Origin: Streptomyces mutomycini
Lineage (GTDB): Bacteria > Actinomycetota > Actinomycetes > Streptomycetales > Streptomycetaceae
Direction of reading: 5' to 3'
Length of the DNA: 37,806 nucleotides
NCBI RefSeq assembly: GCF_001700505.1
Contig: NZ_MAPV01000043.1
Location: 31,371 to 69,176 of the forward strand
Part shown: in pieces, positions 1 to 7,659 of the stretch
Position numbering within the stretch: the first letter of the stretch is position 1
Layout of the letters: the number at the start of each line of letters is the position of its first letter
Translations under genes and position numbers: made by a program
Notes under the pieces: model-generated
Databases searched by the model: none
Told to the model about the DNA's origin: nothing
The model's input: only the letters and a program-made list of their open reading frames with translations

Positions 1-29
1 CGGGCCACAGTCGTTGTGCGGGGAGGGCG

Positions 30-1457
30 TCAGGCGCGCTCGCCGCTCAGGTGGTGCACCCGGACCATGTTGGTCGTGCCGGGGACGCCGGGAGGCGAGC
101 CGGCCGTGATGACCATCGTGTCGCCGTCGCTGTAGCGGTTCAGCTTCAGCAGCTCCGCGTCCACCAGGTCGACCATGGCGTCCGTGTTGTCCACGTGCGG
201 GACGACGTAGGACTCGACGCCCCAGCTCAGCGCGAGCTGGTTGCGGGTGGCCTCCTCCGTCGTGAAGGCCAGGATCGGCTGCGCCACGCGGTAGCGGGAG
301 AGGCGGCGGGCGGTGTCGCCGGACTTGGTGAAGGCCACCAGCGCCTTGCCGTCCAGGAAGTCCGCGATCTCGCAGGCCGCGCGTGCCACCGAACCGCCCT
401 GCGTGCGGGGCTTCTTGCCCGGCACCAGAGGCTGGAGGCCCTTGGACAGGAGCTCCTCCTCGGCGGCGACGACGATCTTCGACATCGTCTTGACCGTCTC
501 GATCGGGTACGCGCCGACGGAGGACTCCGCCGACAGCATGACCGCGTCCGCGCCGTCCAGGATCGCGTTGGCGACGTCGGACGCCTCGGCGCGGGTCGGC
601 CGCGAGTTGGTGATCATCGACTCCATCATCTGGGTCGCCACGATCACCGGCTTGGCGTTGCGGCGGCACAGCTCGATGAGGCGCTTCTGCACCATCGGGA
701 CCTTCTCGAGCGGGTACTCGACGGCGAGGTCACCACGGGCGACCATCACACCGTCGAAGGCGGCGACGACGCCCTCCATGTGCTCGACGGCCTGCGGCTT
801 CTCGACCTTGGCGATGACGGGGACCCGGCGGCCCTCCTCGTCCATCACCTTGTGCACGTCCTTGACGTCCTCGGCGTCCCGCACGAAGGACAGCGCGACC
901 AGGTCGCAGCCCATCCGCAGGGCGAACCTCAGGTCCTCCACGTCCTTCTCGGACAGCGCCGGGACGTTGACCGCCGCACCGGGGAGGTTGATCCCCTTGT
1001 GGTCGGAGATGACACCGCCCTCGATGACGATGGTGGTGACCCGCGGGCCGTCGACCGAGACGACCTTCAGCTCGACGTTGCCGTCGTTGATCAGGATCGG
1101 GTCGCCCTTGGTGACGTCACCCGGCAGCCCCTTGTAGGTGGTGCCGCAGACCGACTTGTCGCCGGCCACGTCCTCGGAGGTGATCACGAACTCGTCCCCG
1201 CGGACCAGCTCGACGGGCCCCTCGGCGAACTTCCCGAGGCGGATCTTGGGGCCCTGCAGGTCGGCGAGCACGCCGACCGCGCGGCCGGTCTCGACGGCGG
1301 CCTCGCGGACCCGGTCGTAACGGCCTTGGTGCTCCTCGTGGGAGCCGTGACTGAAGTTGAAACGGGCCACGCTCATGCCGGCCTCGATCAGAGCGACGAG
1401 CTGCTCATGGGAGTCGACGGCGGGACCGAGGGTGCAGACGATTTTGGAACGGCGCAT
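30..1457 (-). CDS. pyk: Pyruvate kinase
   Basis: Converts phosphoenolpyruvate and ADP to pyruvate and ATP in the cytoplasm, the last step of glycolysis. The 475-residue product has normal family length. It opens with the family N-terminus RRSKIVCTLGPA, followed by NFSHGSHEEH (nucleotide and K+ site), IAKVEKPQAV, the metal-binding MVARGDLAVE loop and VIVATQMMESM. A C-terminal alpha/beta domain of about 120 residues follows. I chose the ATG at 1457 because it starts at the conserved RRSKIV motif and has AGGA about 10 nt upstream; an in-frame GTG at 1484 adds nine residues without a clear ribosome binding site. It lies 74 bp downstream of ackA on the same strand, so it may be read with pta–ackA. 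A 12-bp palindrome in that gap suggests extra control of its own. Confidence 0.97.
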   Translation of the reverse strand: MRRSKIVCTLGPAVDSHEQLVALIEAGMSVARFNFSHGSHEEHQGRYDRVREAAVETGRAVGVLADLQGPKIRLGKFAEGPVELVRGDEFVITSEDVAGDKSVCGTTYKGLPGDVTKGDPILINDGNVELKVVSVDGPRVTTIVIEGGVISDHKGINLPGAAVNVPALSEKDVEDLRFALRMGCDLVALSFVRDAEDVKDVHKVMDEEGRRVPVIAKVEKPQAVEHMEGVVAAFDGVMVARGDLAVEYPLEKVPMVQKRLIELCRRNAKPVIVATQMMESMITNSRPTRAEASDVANAILDGADAVMLSAESSVGAYPIETVKTMSKIVVAAEEELLSKGLQPLVPGKKPRTQGGSVARAACEIADFLDGKALVAFTKSGDTARRLSRYRVAQPILAFTTEEATRNQLALSWGVESYVVPHVDNTDAMVDLVDAELLKLNRYSDGDTMVITAGSPPGVPGTTNMVRVHHLSGERA

Positions 1458-1486
1458 GAGGCGGATCCTATCGGTTTGTTTCACTG

Positions 1487-1498
1487 CGGAATATTCCG
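1487..1498. promoter_or_regulatory. Perfect palindrome upstream of pyk
   Basis: CGGAATATTCCG is a perfect 12-bp inverted repeat, 30 bp upstream of the pyk start. Its AT-rich core is unusual in this GC-rich DNA. It could be an operator or overlap the pyk -10 region. No known regulator is assigned. Confidence 0.35.
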
Positions 1499-1531
1499 TC
1501 TGGTGGAAGATACAAAGGGGCGCGGGCCCGC

Positions 1532-2749
1532 TCAGTTGTGGATCAGGTCGAAGGTCTGGCCGGCGATCTCCAGCTCTTCGTCCGTAGGCACGACGGCTAC
1601 CGCCACCCGCGCGCCTTCGGGCGAGATCAGCCGCGGTTCACCGGACCTCACGGCGTTGCGGTCCGCGTCCACGGCCAGGCCGAATCCCTCCATCCCCGCG
1701 AGCGCAGCCTTCCGCACCGGGGCCGAGTTCTCCCCTACCCCCGCCGTGAACACCACGGCGTCCACCCGGCCGAGGACCGCCGAATAGGCGCCGACGTACT
1801 TCTTCAGCCGGTGGATGTAGATGTCGAACGCGAGTGCGGCGCGCTCGTCGCCCTCGTCGACCCGGCGCCGGATCTCCCGCATGTCGTTCTCGCCGCAGAG
1901 GCCGACCAGGCCGCTCCTCTTGTTCAGCAGGACGTCGATCTCGTCCGTCGACATCCCCGCCACCCGCTTCAGGTGGAAGGTGACAGCCGGGTCGATGTCT
2001 CCCGAACGCGTACCCATCACCAGCCCCTCCAAGGGGGTCAGTCCCATGGACGTGTCCACGCACCGGCCGCCCGCCACCGCGGAGGCGGAGGCGCCGTTGC
2101 CCAGGTGCAGCACGATCACGTTCAGGTCGGCCACCGGGCGGCCCAGCAGCTCGGCCGTCCTGCGCGACACGTACGCGTGGGAGGTGCCGTGGAAGCCGTA
2201 GCGGCGGATGCGGTGCGCGTCGGCCGTCTCGACGTCGATCGCGTACCGGGCGGCGTGCTCCGGCATCGTCGTGTGGAACGCCGTGTCGAAGACCGCGACC
2301 TGCGGCAGGTCCGGGCGCAGTGCCTGCGCGGTGCGGATCCCCGTGATGTTCGCCGGGTTGTGCAGCGGGGCCACCGGGACGAGCCGCTCGATCTCCTTCA
2401 GCACGTCGTCGGTGATCACCGTGGGCTCGCTGAACTTCAGCCCGCCGTGCACCACCCGGTGGCCGATCGCCGCCAGCTCGGGGGAGTCGAGACCGAGGCC
2501 GTCGGCGGCCAGCTCGTCGGCCGCGGCCTTCAGTGCCTCCCCGTGGTCGGCGATCCTGCCGCTGCGCTCGCGGGGCTCCCCGCCCTTCAGCGGCGTGTGC
2601 ACCAGCCGGGAGGAGGACTCGCCGATCCGCTCGACCAGCCCCGTGGCCAGCCGTGACCGGTCGCGCATGTCCAGCAGCTGGTACTTCACCGACGAGGAGC
2701 CGGAATTGAGCACGAGTACGCGGTGGGCGTCGGCCGGGGCGTCTGTCAT
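1532..2749 (-). CDS. ackA: Acetate kinase
   Basis: Interconverts acetyl phosphate plus ADP with acetate plus ATP, forming the second half of the Pta–AckA acetate pathway. The 405-residue length matches the family (about 400). Visible motifs are VLVLNSGSSSVKYQLL at the N-terminus (N15 onward, phosphate binding), VFDTAFH (catalytic Asp), RRYGFHGTSH, HLGNGAS, and FTAGVGENS near the C-terminus. I placed the start at the ATG at 2749, just before the conserved beta strand, with GAAGG upstream. ATGs at 2785 and 2794 are possible; the 2794 one overlaps the pta stop codon in an ATGA and would give a 15-residue longer N-terminus. Either way the gene is translationally coupled or nearly so to pta. Confidence 0.96.
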   Translation of the reverse strand: MTDAPADAHRVLVLNSGSSSVKYQLLDMRDRSRLATGLVERIGESSSRLVHTPLKGGEPRERSGRIADHGEALKAAADELAADGLGLDSPELAAIGHRVVHGGLKFSEPTVITDDVLKEIERLVPVAPLHNPANITGIRTAQALRPDLPQVAVFDTAFHTTMPEHAARYAIDVETADAHRIRRYGFHGTSHAYVSRRTAELLGRPVADLNVIVLHLGNGASASAVAGGRCVDTSMGLTPLEGLVMGTRSGDIDPAVTFHLKRVAGMSTDEIDVLLNKRSGLVGLCGENDMREIRRRVDEGDERAALAFDIYIHRLKKYVGAYSAVLGRVDAVVFTAGVGENSAPVRKAALAGMEGFGLAVDADRNAVRSGEPRLISPEGARVAVAVVPTDEELEIAGQTFDLIHN

Positions 2750-2790
2750 GGAGCGGGAACCTTCGCTGGTCGGGTCGGTGGTCATCGCGG

Positions 2791-4863
2791 TCATTCCTCG
2801 CTCTGCGCCTGGATCGCGGTGATGGCCACCGTGTTGACGATGTCCTGGACCAGCGCGCCGCGGGACAGGTCGTTGACCGGCTTGCGCAGCCCCTGCAGGA
2901 CCGGGCCGACCGCGACAGCGCCCGCCGAACGCTGGACCGCCTTGTAGGTGTTGTTGCCGGTGTTGAGGTCCGGGAAGATCAGCACGGTCGCCCGGCCCGC
3001 CACCTCCGACGCCGGCAGCTTGGTCGCGGCGACGGACGGCTCGACCGCCGCGTCGTACTGGATCGGGCCCTCGATCCTCAGGTCCGGCCGTGAGGCGCGT
3101 ACCCGCTCCGTGGCCTCCCGCACCTTGTCGACGTCGGCGCCCGAACCCGAGGTGCCCGTCGAGTACGAGAGCATCGCGATCCGCGGGTCCACACCGAAGC
3201 GCGCCGCGGTGACGGCCGACTGCACCGCGATGTCGGCGAGCTGCTCCGCGTCCGGGTCCGGGTTGACCGCGCAGTCGCCGTAGACCAGGACCTTGTCGGC
3301 GAGGCACATGAAGAACACCGAGGAGACGATCGAGGCGTCCGGCTTCGTCTTGATGATCTCGAACGCCGGCCGGATCGTGGCCGCCGTGGAGTGCACCGAG
3401 CCGGAGACCATGCCGTCGGCCAGGCCCTCCTGGACCATCAGGGTGCCGAAGTAGTTGACGTCCGAGACGACGTCGTGTGCCAGCTCCACCGTCACTCCGC
3501 GGTGTGCGCGCAGCGCGGCGTAGCGCTCGGCGAAGGGCTGGCGCAGCTCGGAGGTCTGCGGATCGACGATCTGGGTCTCCGCGAGGTCGATGCCCAGGTC
3601 GGCGGCCTTCTTGCGGATGACGTCGGTGTCCCCGAGGAGGGTCAGGTCGCAGACGTCGCGGCGGAGCAGGACGTCGGCGGCGCGCAGGACGCGCTCCTCG
3701 GTGCCTTCGGGCAGGACGACCCGGCGCCGGTCGGAGCGGGCCTGTTCCAGGAGCTCGTGCTCGAACATCATGGGGGTGACCCGGCCGCTGCGGGCCAGCG
3801 AGATCCGCTCCAGCAGCGCGCCGGTGTCCACGTGGCGCTCGAAGAGGCCGAGGGCGGTCTCCGCCTTACGGGGCGTCGCCGCGTTCAACTTGCCTTCCAG
3901 GGCGAAGAGTTCAGCCGCCGTGGGGAAGGAGCCGCCGGTCACCGCGACGACCGGGGTACCCGGCGCGAGACGGGCCGCCAGCCGGAGTATCTCCTCGCCG
4001 GGGCGCTCGTTCAGGGTCAGCAGGACGCCGGCGATGGGCGGTGTGCCGGCGCTGTGCGCGGCGAGCGAACCGATGACCAGGTCCGCGCGGTCGCCGGGGG
4101 TGACGACCATGCAGCCGGGGGTCAGGGCCTTCAGGAGGTTCGGCAGCATGGCACCGCCGAACACGAAGTCCAGCGCGTCCCTGGCCAGGCCCGAGTCGTC
4201 GCCGAGCAGAACCGTTCCGCCCAGTGCGGCGGTGATCTGGGCGACGGTGGGCGCCGAGAGCGCGGGGTCGTCCGGCAGTACGGAACACGGGACCGGGAGC
4301 TGCGCGCCCAGCCGTTCGGCGATGTCCGAGCGGTCCGCGGACGCCACCCGGTTCACGATCATCGCCAGTACGTCGCAGCCGAGGCCGGCGTAGGCCCGGT
4401 AGGCGTTGCGCGTCTCGGCCCGGACGGACCCGGCGTCCTGGTCCTTGCCGCCGACCACCGCGATCAACGAGGCGCCGAACTCGTTGGCGAGCCGCGCGTT
4501 CAGGGCCAGCTCGTCGGGGAGCTGGGTGGCGGCGTAGTCGCTGCCGAGGACCAGGACCACCTCGTAGTCGCGGGCCACCCGGTGGAATCGCTCGACGAGC
4601 AGTGAGACCAGCTCGTCCGTGCCCTTCTCCGCCTGGACGGCGGACGCCTCCTGGTAGTCCATGCCGAAGACCGTCTCCGGGCTCTGCGAGAGCCGGTAAC
4701 GGGCCCGCAGCAGCTCGAACAGCCGGTCGGGCCCGTCGTGGATCAGCGGCCGGAAGACGCCGACCCGGTCCACCTGACGCGTCAGTAGCTCCATGACTCC
4801 CAGATCGACGACCTGGCGGCCGTCTCCCCTGTCGATCCCGGTCACGTACACGCTGCGCGCCAC
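2791..4863 (-). CDS. pta: Phosphate acetyltransferase (long Pta type)
   Basis: Interconverts acetyl-CoA plus phosphate with acetyl phosphate plus CoA. The 690-residue product is of the long, three-domain class. It has an N-terminal P-loop-like domain (about residues 1–190), a DRTGG-type middle domain (about 200–320) and the catalytic phosphotransacetylase domain (about 365–690). The last includes RRVVLPEGTEERVLRAA, NYFGTLMVQEGLADGMVSG, STGTSGSG and FPDLNTGNNTYKAVQRS. The start is a GTG with GGGAGA eight bases upstream; longer in-frame starts reach into the low-complexity intergenic region and were rejected. The N-terminal segment reads VTGIDRGDGRQV where other long Pta proteins keep a GKST-type P-loop, so nucleotide binding there looks lost. 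It heads the pta–ackA(–pyk) unit and diverges from pfkA. Confidence 0.96.
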   Translation of the reverse strand: MARSVYVTGIDRGDGRQVVDLGVMELLTRQVDRVGVFRPLIHDGPDRLFELLRARYRLSQSPETVFGMDYQEASAVQAEKGTDELVSLLVERFHRVARDYEVVLVLGSDYAATQLPDELALNARLANEFGASLIAVVGGKDQDAGSVRAETRNAYRAYAGLGCDVLAMIVNRVASADRSDIAERLGAQLPVPCSVLPDDPALSAPTVAQITAALGGTVLLGDDSGLARDALDFVFGGAMLPNLLKALTPGCMVVTPGDRADLVIGSLAAHSAGTPPIAGVLLTLNERPGEEILRLAARLAPGTPVVAVTGGSFPTAAELFALEGKLNAATPRKAETALGLFERHVDTGALLERISLARSGRVTPMMFEHELLEQARSDRRRVVLPEGTEERVLRAADVLLRRDVCDLTLLGDTDVIRKKAADLGIDLAETQIVDPQTSELRQPFAERYAALRAHRGVTVELAHDVVSDVNYFGTLMVQEGLADGMVSGSVHSTAATIRPAFEIIKTKPDASIVSSVFFMCLADKVLVYGDCAVNPDPDAEQLADIAVQSAVTAARFGVDPRIAMLSYSTGTSGSGADVDKVREATERVRASRPDLRIEGPIQYDAAVEPSVAATKLPASEVAGRATVLIFPDLNTGNNTYKAVQRSAGAVAVGPVLQGLRKPVNDLSRGALVQDIVNTVAITAIQAQSEE

Positions 4864-4889
4864 GCGTGGTCTCCCGTCCTCTTTGGCTT

Positions 4890-4910
4890 GTATCGCCCTT
4901 TTGACGATAC
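4890..4910. promoter_or_regulatory. Inverted repeat in the pta–pfkA divergent region
   Basis: GTATCG and CGATAC form 6-bp arms around a 9-bp spacer, 27 bp upstream of the pta start. TTGACG at 4901–4906 inside the repeat resembles a -35 box for the pfkA direction, but no convincing -10 is at the right distance. The 241-bp gap 4864–5104 must hold both divergent promoters. Confidence 0.25.
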
Positions 4911-5104
4911 CTACCGGAGCAGGTGAGCCGCCCGCCGGGCAACGTGCCCGGGAGGGGGCCACCGGGCGCCCCGAACGGTCCCCGCCGTGCGGCCGGAAGC
5001 GCCGGGTCCCGGCCAGGCGTGGGACAATCGTCATGGCTCACGGTACGGGGGTTTCTCGACGGTCCTCGGAGTCCACGGCACTAGCGAGCAGGAGACAGAG
5101 CAGG

Positions 5105-6130
5105 ATGCGCATCGGAATTCTCACCGCAGGCGGCGACTGCCCAGGCCTGAACGCTGTGATCCGGTCGGTCGTGCACCGCGCGGTGGTGGGGCACGGCGAC
5201 GAGGTCATCGGCTTCGAGGACGGCTTCAAGGGGCTGCTCGACGGCCACTTCCGCCCACTCGACCTGAACGCGGTAAGCGGCATCCTGGCCCGCGGCGGCA
5301 CGATCCTCGGCTCGGCGCGCCTCGAGCGCGACCGGCTGCGCGAGGCCGCCGAGAACTGCGCGGAACTCTCCCTCCGTTACGGCATCGACGCGCTGATCCC
5401 GATCGGCGGCGAGGGCACGCTCACCGCGGCCCGCATGCTGTCCGACGCCGGTATGCCCGTCGTCGGCGTCCCGAAGACCATCGACAACGACATCTCCGCC
5501 ACCGACCGCACCTTCGGCTTCGACACCGCCGTGGGCGTCGCGACCGAGGCCATAGACCGGCTGAAGACTACCGCCGAGTCGCACCAGCGGGTCATGGTCG
5601 TCGAGGTCATGGGCCGCCACGCGGGCTGGATCGCCCTGGAGTCCGGCATGGCCGGCGGCGCCCACGGAATCTGCCTGCCGGAGCGGCCCTTCCAGATCGA
5701 CGACCTGGTCAAGATGGTCGAGGAACGCTTCGCACGCGGCAAGAAGTTCGCCGTCATCTGCGTCGCCGAGGGAGCGCACCCGGCCGAGGGCTCCATGCCG
5801 TACGCCAAGGGCGAGATCGACCAGTTCGGTCACGAACGCTTCCAGGGCATCGGCAACCGTCTCGCCGCCGAGCTGGAGCTGCGCCTCGGCAAGGAGGCCA
5901 AGCCGGTCATCCTCGGCCACGTGCAGCGCGGCGGCACACCGACCGCGTACGACCGGGTGCTCGCGACCCGCTTCGGGTGGAACGCCGTGGAGGCCGTGCA
6001 CCGCGGTGACTTCGGCCGGATGACGTCGCTGCGCGGTACCGAGATCGTGATGGCCCCGCTGGCGGACGCGGTGACCCGCCTGAAGACGGTCCCCAGCGAC
6101 CGGATGTACGAGGCCGAGTCGGTCTTCTGA
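5105..6130 (+). CDS. pfkA: ATP-dependent 6-phosphofructokinase
   Basis: Phosphorylates fructose 6-phosphate to fructose 1,6-bisphosphate, the committing step of glycolysis. At 341 residues it has the length of group-A actinobacterial enzymes. Visible are the N-terminal RIGILTAGGDCPGLNAVIR, the GGEGT motif at 101–105, PKTIDND at 123–129 with catalytic D127, and VMGRHAGWIAL (substrate MGR at 169–171). Gly104 together with Lys124 is the combination known for ATP-using Streptomyces enzymes; PPi-dependent relatives carry Asp104. The start ATG has GGAG ten bases upstream and begins at the conserved strand; the upstream in-frame extension was rejected as low-complexity. It is transcribed away from pta and ends in a strong hairpin. 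Confidence 0.97.
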   Translation: MRIGILTAGGDCPGLNAVIRSVVHRAVVGHGDEVIGFEDGFKGLLDGHFRPLDLNAVSGILARGGTILGSARLERDRLREAAENCAELSLRYGIDALIPIGGEGTLTAARMLSDAGMPVVGVPKTIDNDISATDRTFGFDTAVGVATEAIDRLKTTAESHQRVMVVEVMGRHAGWIALESGMAGGAHGICLPERPFQIDDLVKMVEERFARGKKFAVICVAEGAHPAEGSMPYAKGEIDQFGHERFQGIGNRLAAELELRLGKEAKPVILGHVQRGGTPTAYDRVLATRFGWNAVEAVHRGDFGRMTSLRGTEIVMAPLADAVTRLKTVPSDRMYEAESVF

Positions 6131-6142
6131 GCCCCCGCACAC

Positions 6143-6179
6143 GCGGCCCCTGCCGTCCACGAAGGACGGCGGGGGCCGC
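6143..6179. terminator. Bidirectional terminator between pfkA and the HTH gene
   Basis: A 16-bp stem (6143–6158 with 6164–6179, one T·G wobble) closes a 5-nt loop. It lies between two convergent genes and has no U-tract, as is usual in Streptomyces. Confidence 0.8.
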
Positions 6180-6195
6180 TGCCGTTCCCCGGCCC

Positions 6196-6879
6196 TCAGA
6201 TCCCGGCCGTCCGCCAGAACTCCTCGACCACCCGGTCCAGGAACTCCCGCCCCGCGTCGCCCGCCGTCCCCGCCCGGTCCCGGCCCGTGGTGTTCCAGCT
6301 CAGTGTCGACACCATCAGGGCCTGGTAGTCGGCGTGCAGCTGCTCCAGCACGTCCTGGATGAGGACGCGGTCCAGCGGGACGAGCTTGTCCACCGGCCTC
6401 ACGTATGCCTGCCACCGGGTCGTGACCGCCCTGGTCAGCAGCTCCGCCAGCTCCTCGTTCCGGCCGGTCGCCGTCAGGAACTGCGCCGCCGACATGTCCA
6501 GAGCGTCGCAGAGTGCCACGGCCTGGCGCTCGTTGCCGCGCCACCGCCCGGACTCCTCGACCCGCTGGTACGCGGCACCCGTCATCCCGAGCGAACGCGC
6601 CAGATCGTCGACCGCGATGTCCCGGGCCAGCCGGTGCTCGCGCAAGGTGCTCGCGGCGGCCAGCAGTTCGCCCGGCGCGCACCACAGGACACCGGCCAGC
6701 GCCATCAGTTCGCGCTCACCGGGCAGGGCCGTGCCGCGTTCCCAGGCCATCACCGTCTCGGCCGTGATCCGCAGCCCGTACTGGGCGCCGAGCCCGTACG
6801 CAACATGTCCGGGAGCCATTCCCAGCGCCTCGCGGAGTCGGCGCGCGGCGGGGGCGTTGAAGGGCGGAGTGGGGTGCAC
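6196..6879 (-). CDS. XRE-like transcriptional regulator with two HTH domains
   Basis: A 227-residue DNA-binding protein of unknown target. The N-terminal half has two helix-turn-helix-like units. The first, about residues 10–75, carries AETVMAWERGTALPGERELMALAGVL. The second, about 85–135, carries IAVDDLARSLGMTGAAYQRVEESGR. The C-terminal part (about 140–227) is a helical domain without a recognised fold and ends in EFLDRVVEEFWRTAGI. The ATG at 6879 is the only reasonable start. A large imperfect dyad sits 20 bp upstream, so autoregulation is plausible. The gene is convergent with pfkA and downstream of, but separated from, the two-component system. Genus-conserved but functionally unassigned as far as I know. 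Confidence 0.75.
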   Translation of the reverse strand: MHPTPPFNAPAARRLREALGMAPGHVAYGLGAQYGLRITAETVMAWERGTALPGERELMALAGVLWCAPGELLAAASTLREHRLARDIAVDDLARSLGMTGAAYQRVEESGRWRGNERQAVALCDALDMSAAQFLTATGRNEELAELLTRAVTTRWQAYVRPVDKLVPLDRVLIQDVLEQLHADYQALMVSTLSWNTTGRDRAGTAGDAGREFLDRVVEEFWRTAGI

Positions 6880-6899
6880 CGCACCACCGTAGAAGCCCG

Positions 6900-6925
6900 G
6901 GAACTGCCTGGCTACAGGCTGTTCC
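6900..6925. promoter_or_regulatory. Candidate operator dyad of the HTH regulator gene
   Basis: GGAACTGCCTG and CAGGCTGTTCC are 11-bp arms with one mismatch around a 4-bp spacer. The dyad is centred 33 bp upstream of the regulator's start codon, where a self-repressing operator would be expected. Confidence 0.45.
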
Positions 6926-6958
6926 TAACGGTTTACCCTTCGTGCGATCCTCCTAGGA

Positions 6959-6974
6959 CACCCCTCCCGGGGTG
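6959..6974 (-). terminator. Weak hairpin after the response regulator
   Basis: CACCCC and GGGGTG form a 6-bp stem around a 4-nt loop, 10 bp past the response-regulator stop codon. It is short, so termination is only plausible. Confidence 0.35.
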
Positions 6975-6984
6975 GCCGGACCCA

Positions 6985-7659
6985 TCAGCGGGTTTCAGCC
7001 ACCCAGTGATAATGCAGCTCGGGGCGGCCGACCTGACCGTAGCTCGGCCGCCGCACGGCCCGGCCCGCCGTCACCAGATGCTCCAGATAGCGGCGGGCGG
7101 TGATCCGGGAGATCCCCAGCTCCTCACCGGCGGCTGCCGCGGTCACCCCGTCCGGTGCCTCCCGCAGGGCCCGGGTCACCGCCCCCAGCGTCGGGCCGCT
7201 CAGCCCTTTGGGCAGTGTGGCCGGGTCGGAGACCCGGAGCGCGCCCAGCGCCCGGTCCACCTCCTCCTGGTCGCTCGCCTCACCGGCGGCCGCCCGGAAC
7301 TCGGCGTACCGCACGAGCCGGTCCCGCAGCGTGGGATATGTGAACGGCTTCAGCACGTACTGCACGACGCCGAGCGACACGCCTTCCCGCACCACCGCCA
7401 GATCGCGCGCGGACGTCACCGCGATGACGTCCGCGCCGTGCCCCGCAGCCCGCAGCGAGCGCAGCAGCTGCAGACCGTGCCCGTCGGGCAGGTAGAGGTC
7501 GAGCAGCAGCAGGTCGACCTCCGTACGGTCCAGCGCCCGCACAGCCTCGGCCCGGGAGTGGGCGACGGCGGCGACCTCGAAACCCGGCACCCGGCCCACG
7601 TACAGCTGATGGGCGTCAGCGGCCACCGGATCGTCCTCCACGACCAGCACCCTGATCAC
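6985..7659 (-). CDS. CitB/DcuR-type response regulator
   Basis: A cytoplasmic transcription factor, 224 residues, partner of the adjacent sensor kinase. The receiver domain (about 1–120) shows acidic pocket D9/D10, phospho-acceptor D54 in LLLDLYLPDG, T82 and K104 in VLKPF. The C-terminal domain (about 155–220) is a helix-turn-helix of the DcuR/CitB kind, with GVTAAAAGEELGISRITARR. The start is a GTG that overlaps the kinase stop codon in GTGA, giving tight translational coupling. Its likely target is the dctA promoter on the far side of the kinase gene. This is inferred from context, because two-component systems of this family control C4-dicarboxylate or citrate uptake. Confidence 0.9.
   Translation of the reverse strand: MIRVLVVEDDPVAADAHQLYVGRVPGFEVAAVAHSRAEAVRALDRTEVDLLLLDLYLPDGHGLQLLRSLRAAGHGADVIAVTSARDLAVVREGVSLGVVQYVLKPFTYPTLRDRLVRYAEFRAAAGEASDQEEVDRALGALRVSDPATLPKGLSGPTLGAVTRALREAPDGVTAAAAGEELGISRITARRYLEHLVTAGRAVRRPSYGQVGRPELHYHWVAETR

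Noticed and set aside
2750..3307. N-terminal extension of acetate kinase in the same frame
   Set aside because: Most of it overlaps pta in another frame and is low-complexity; the family starts at VLVLNSGSSS.
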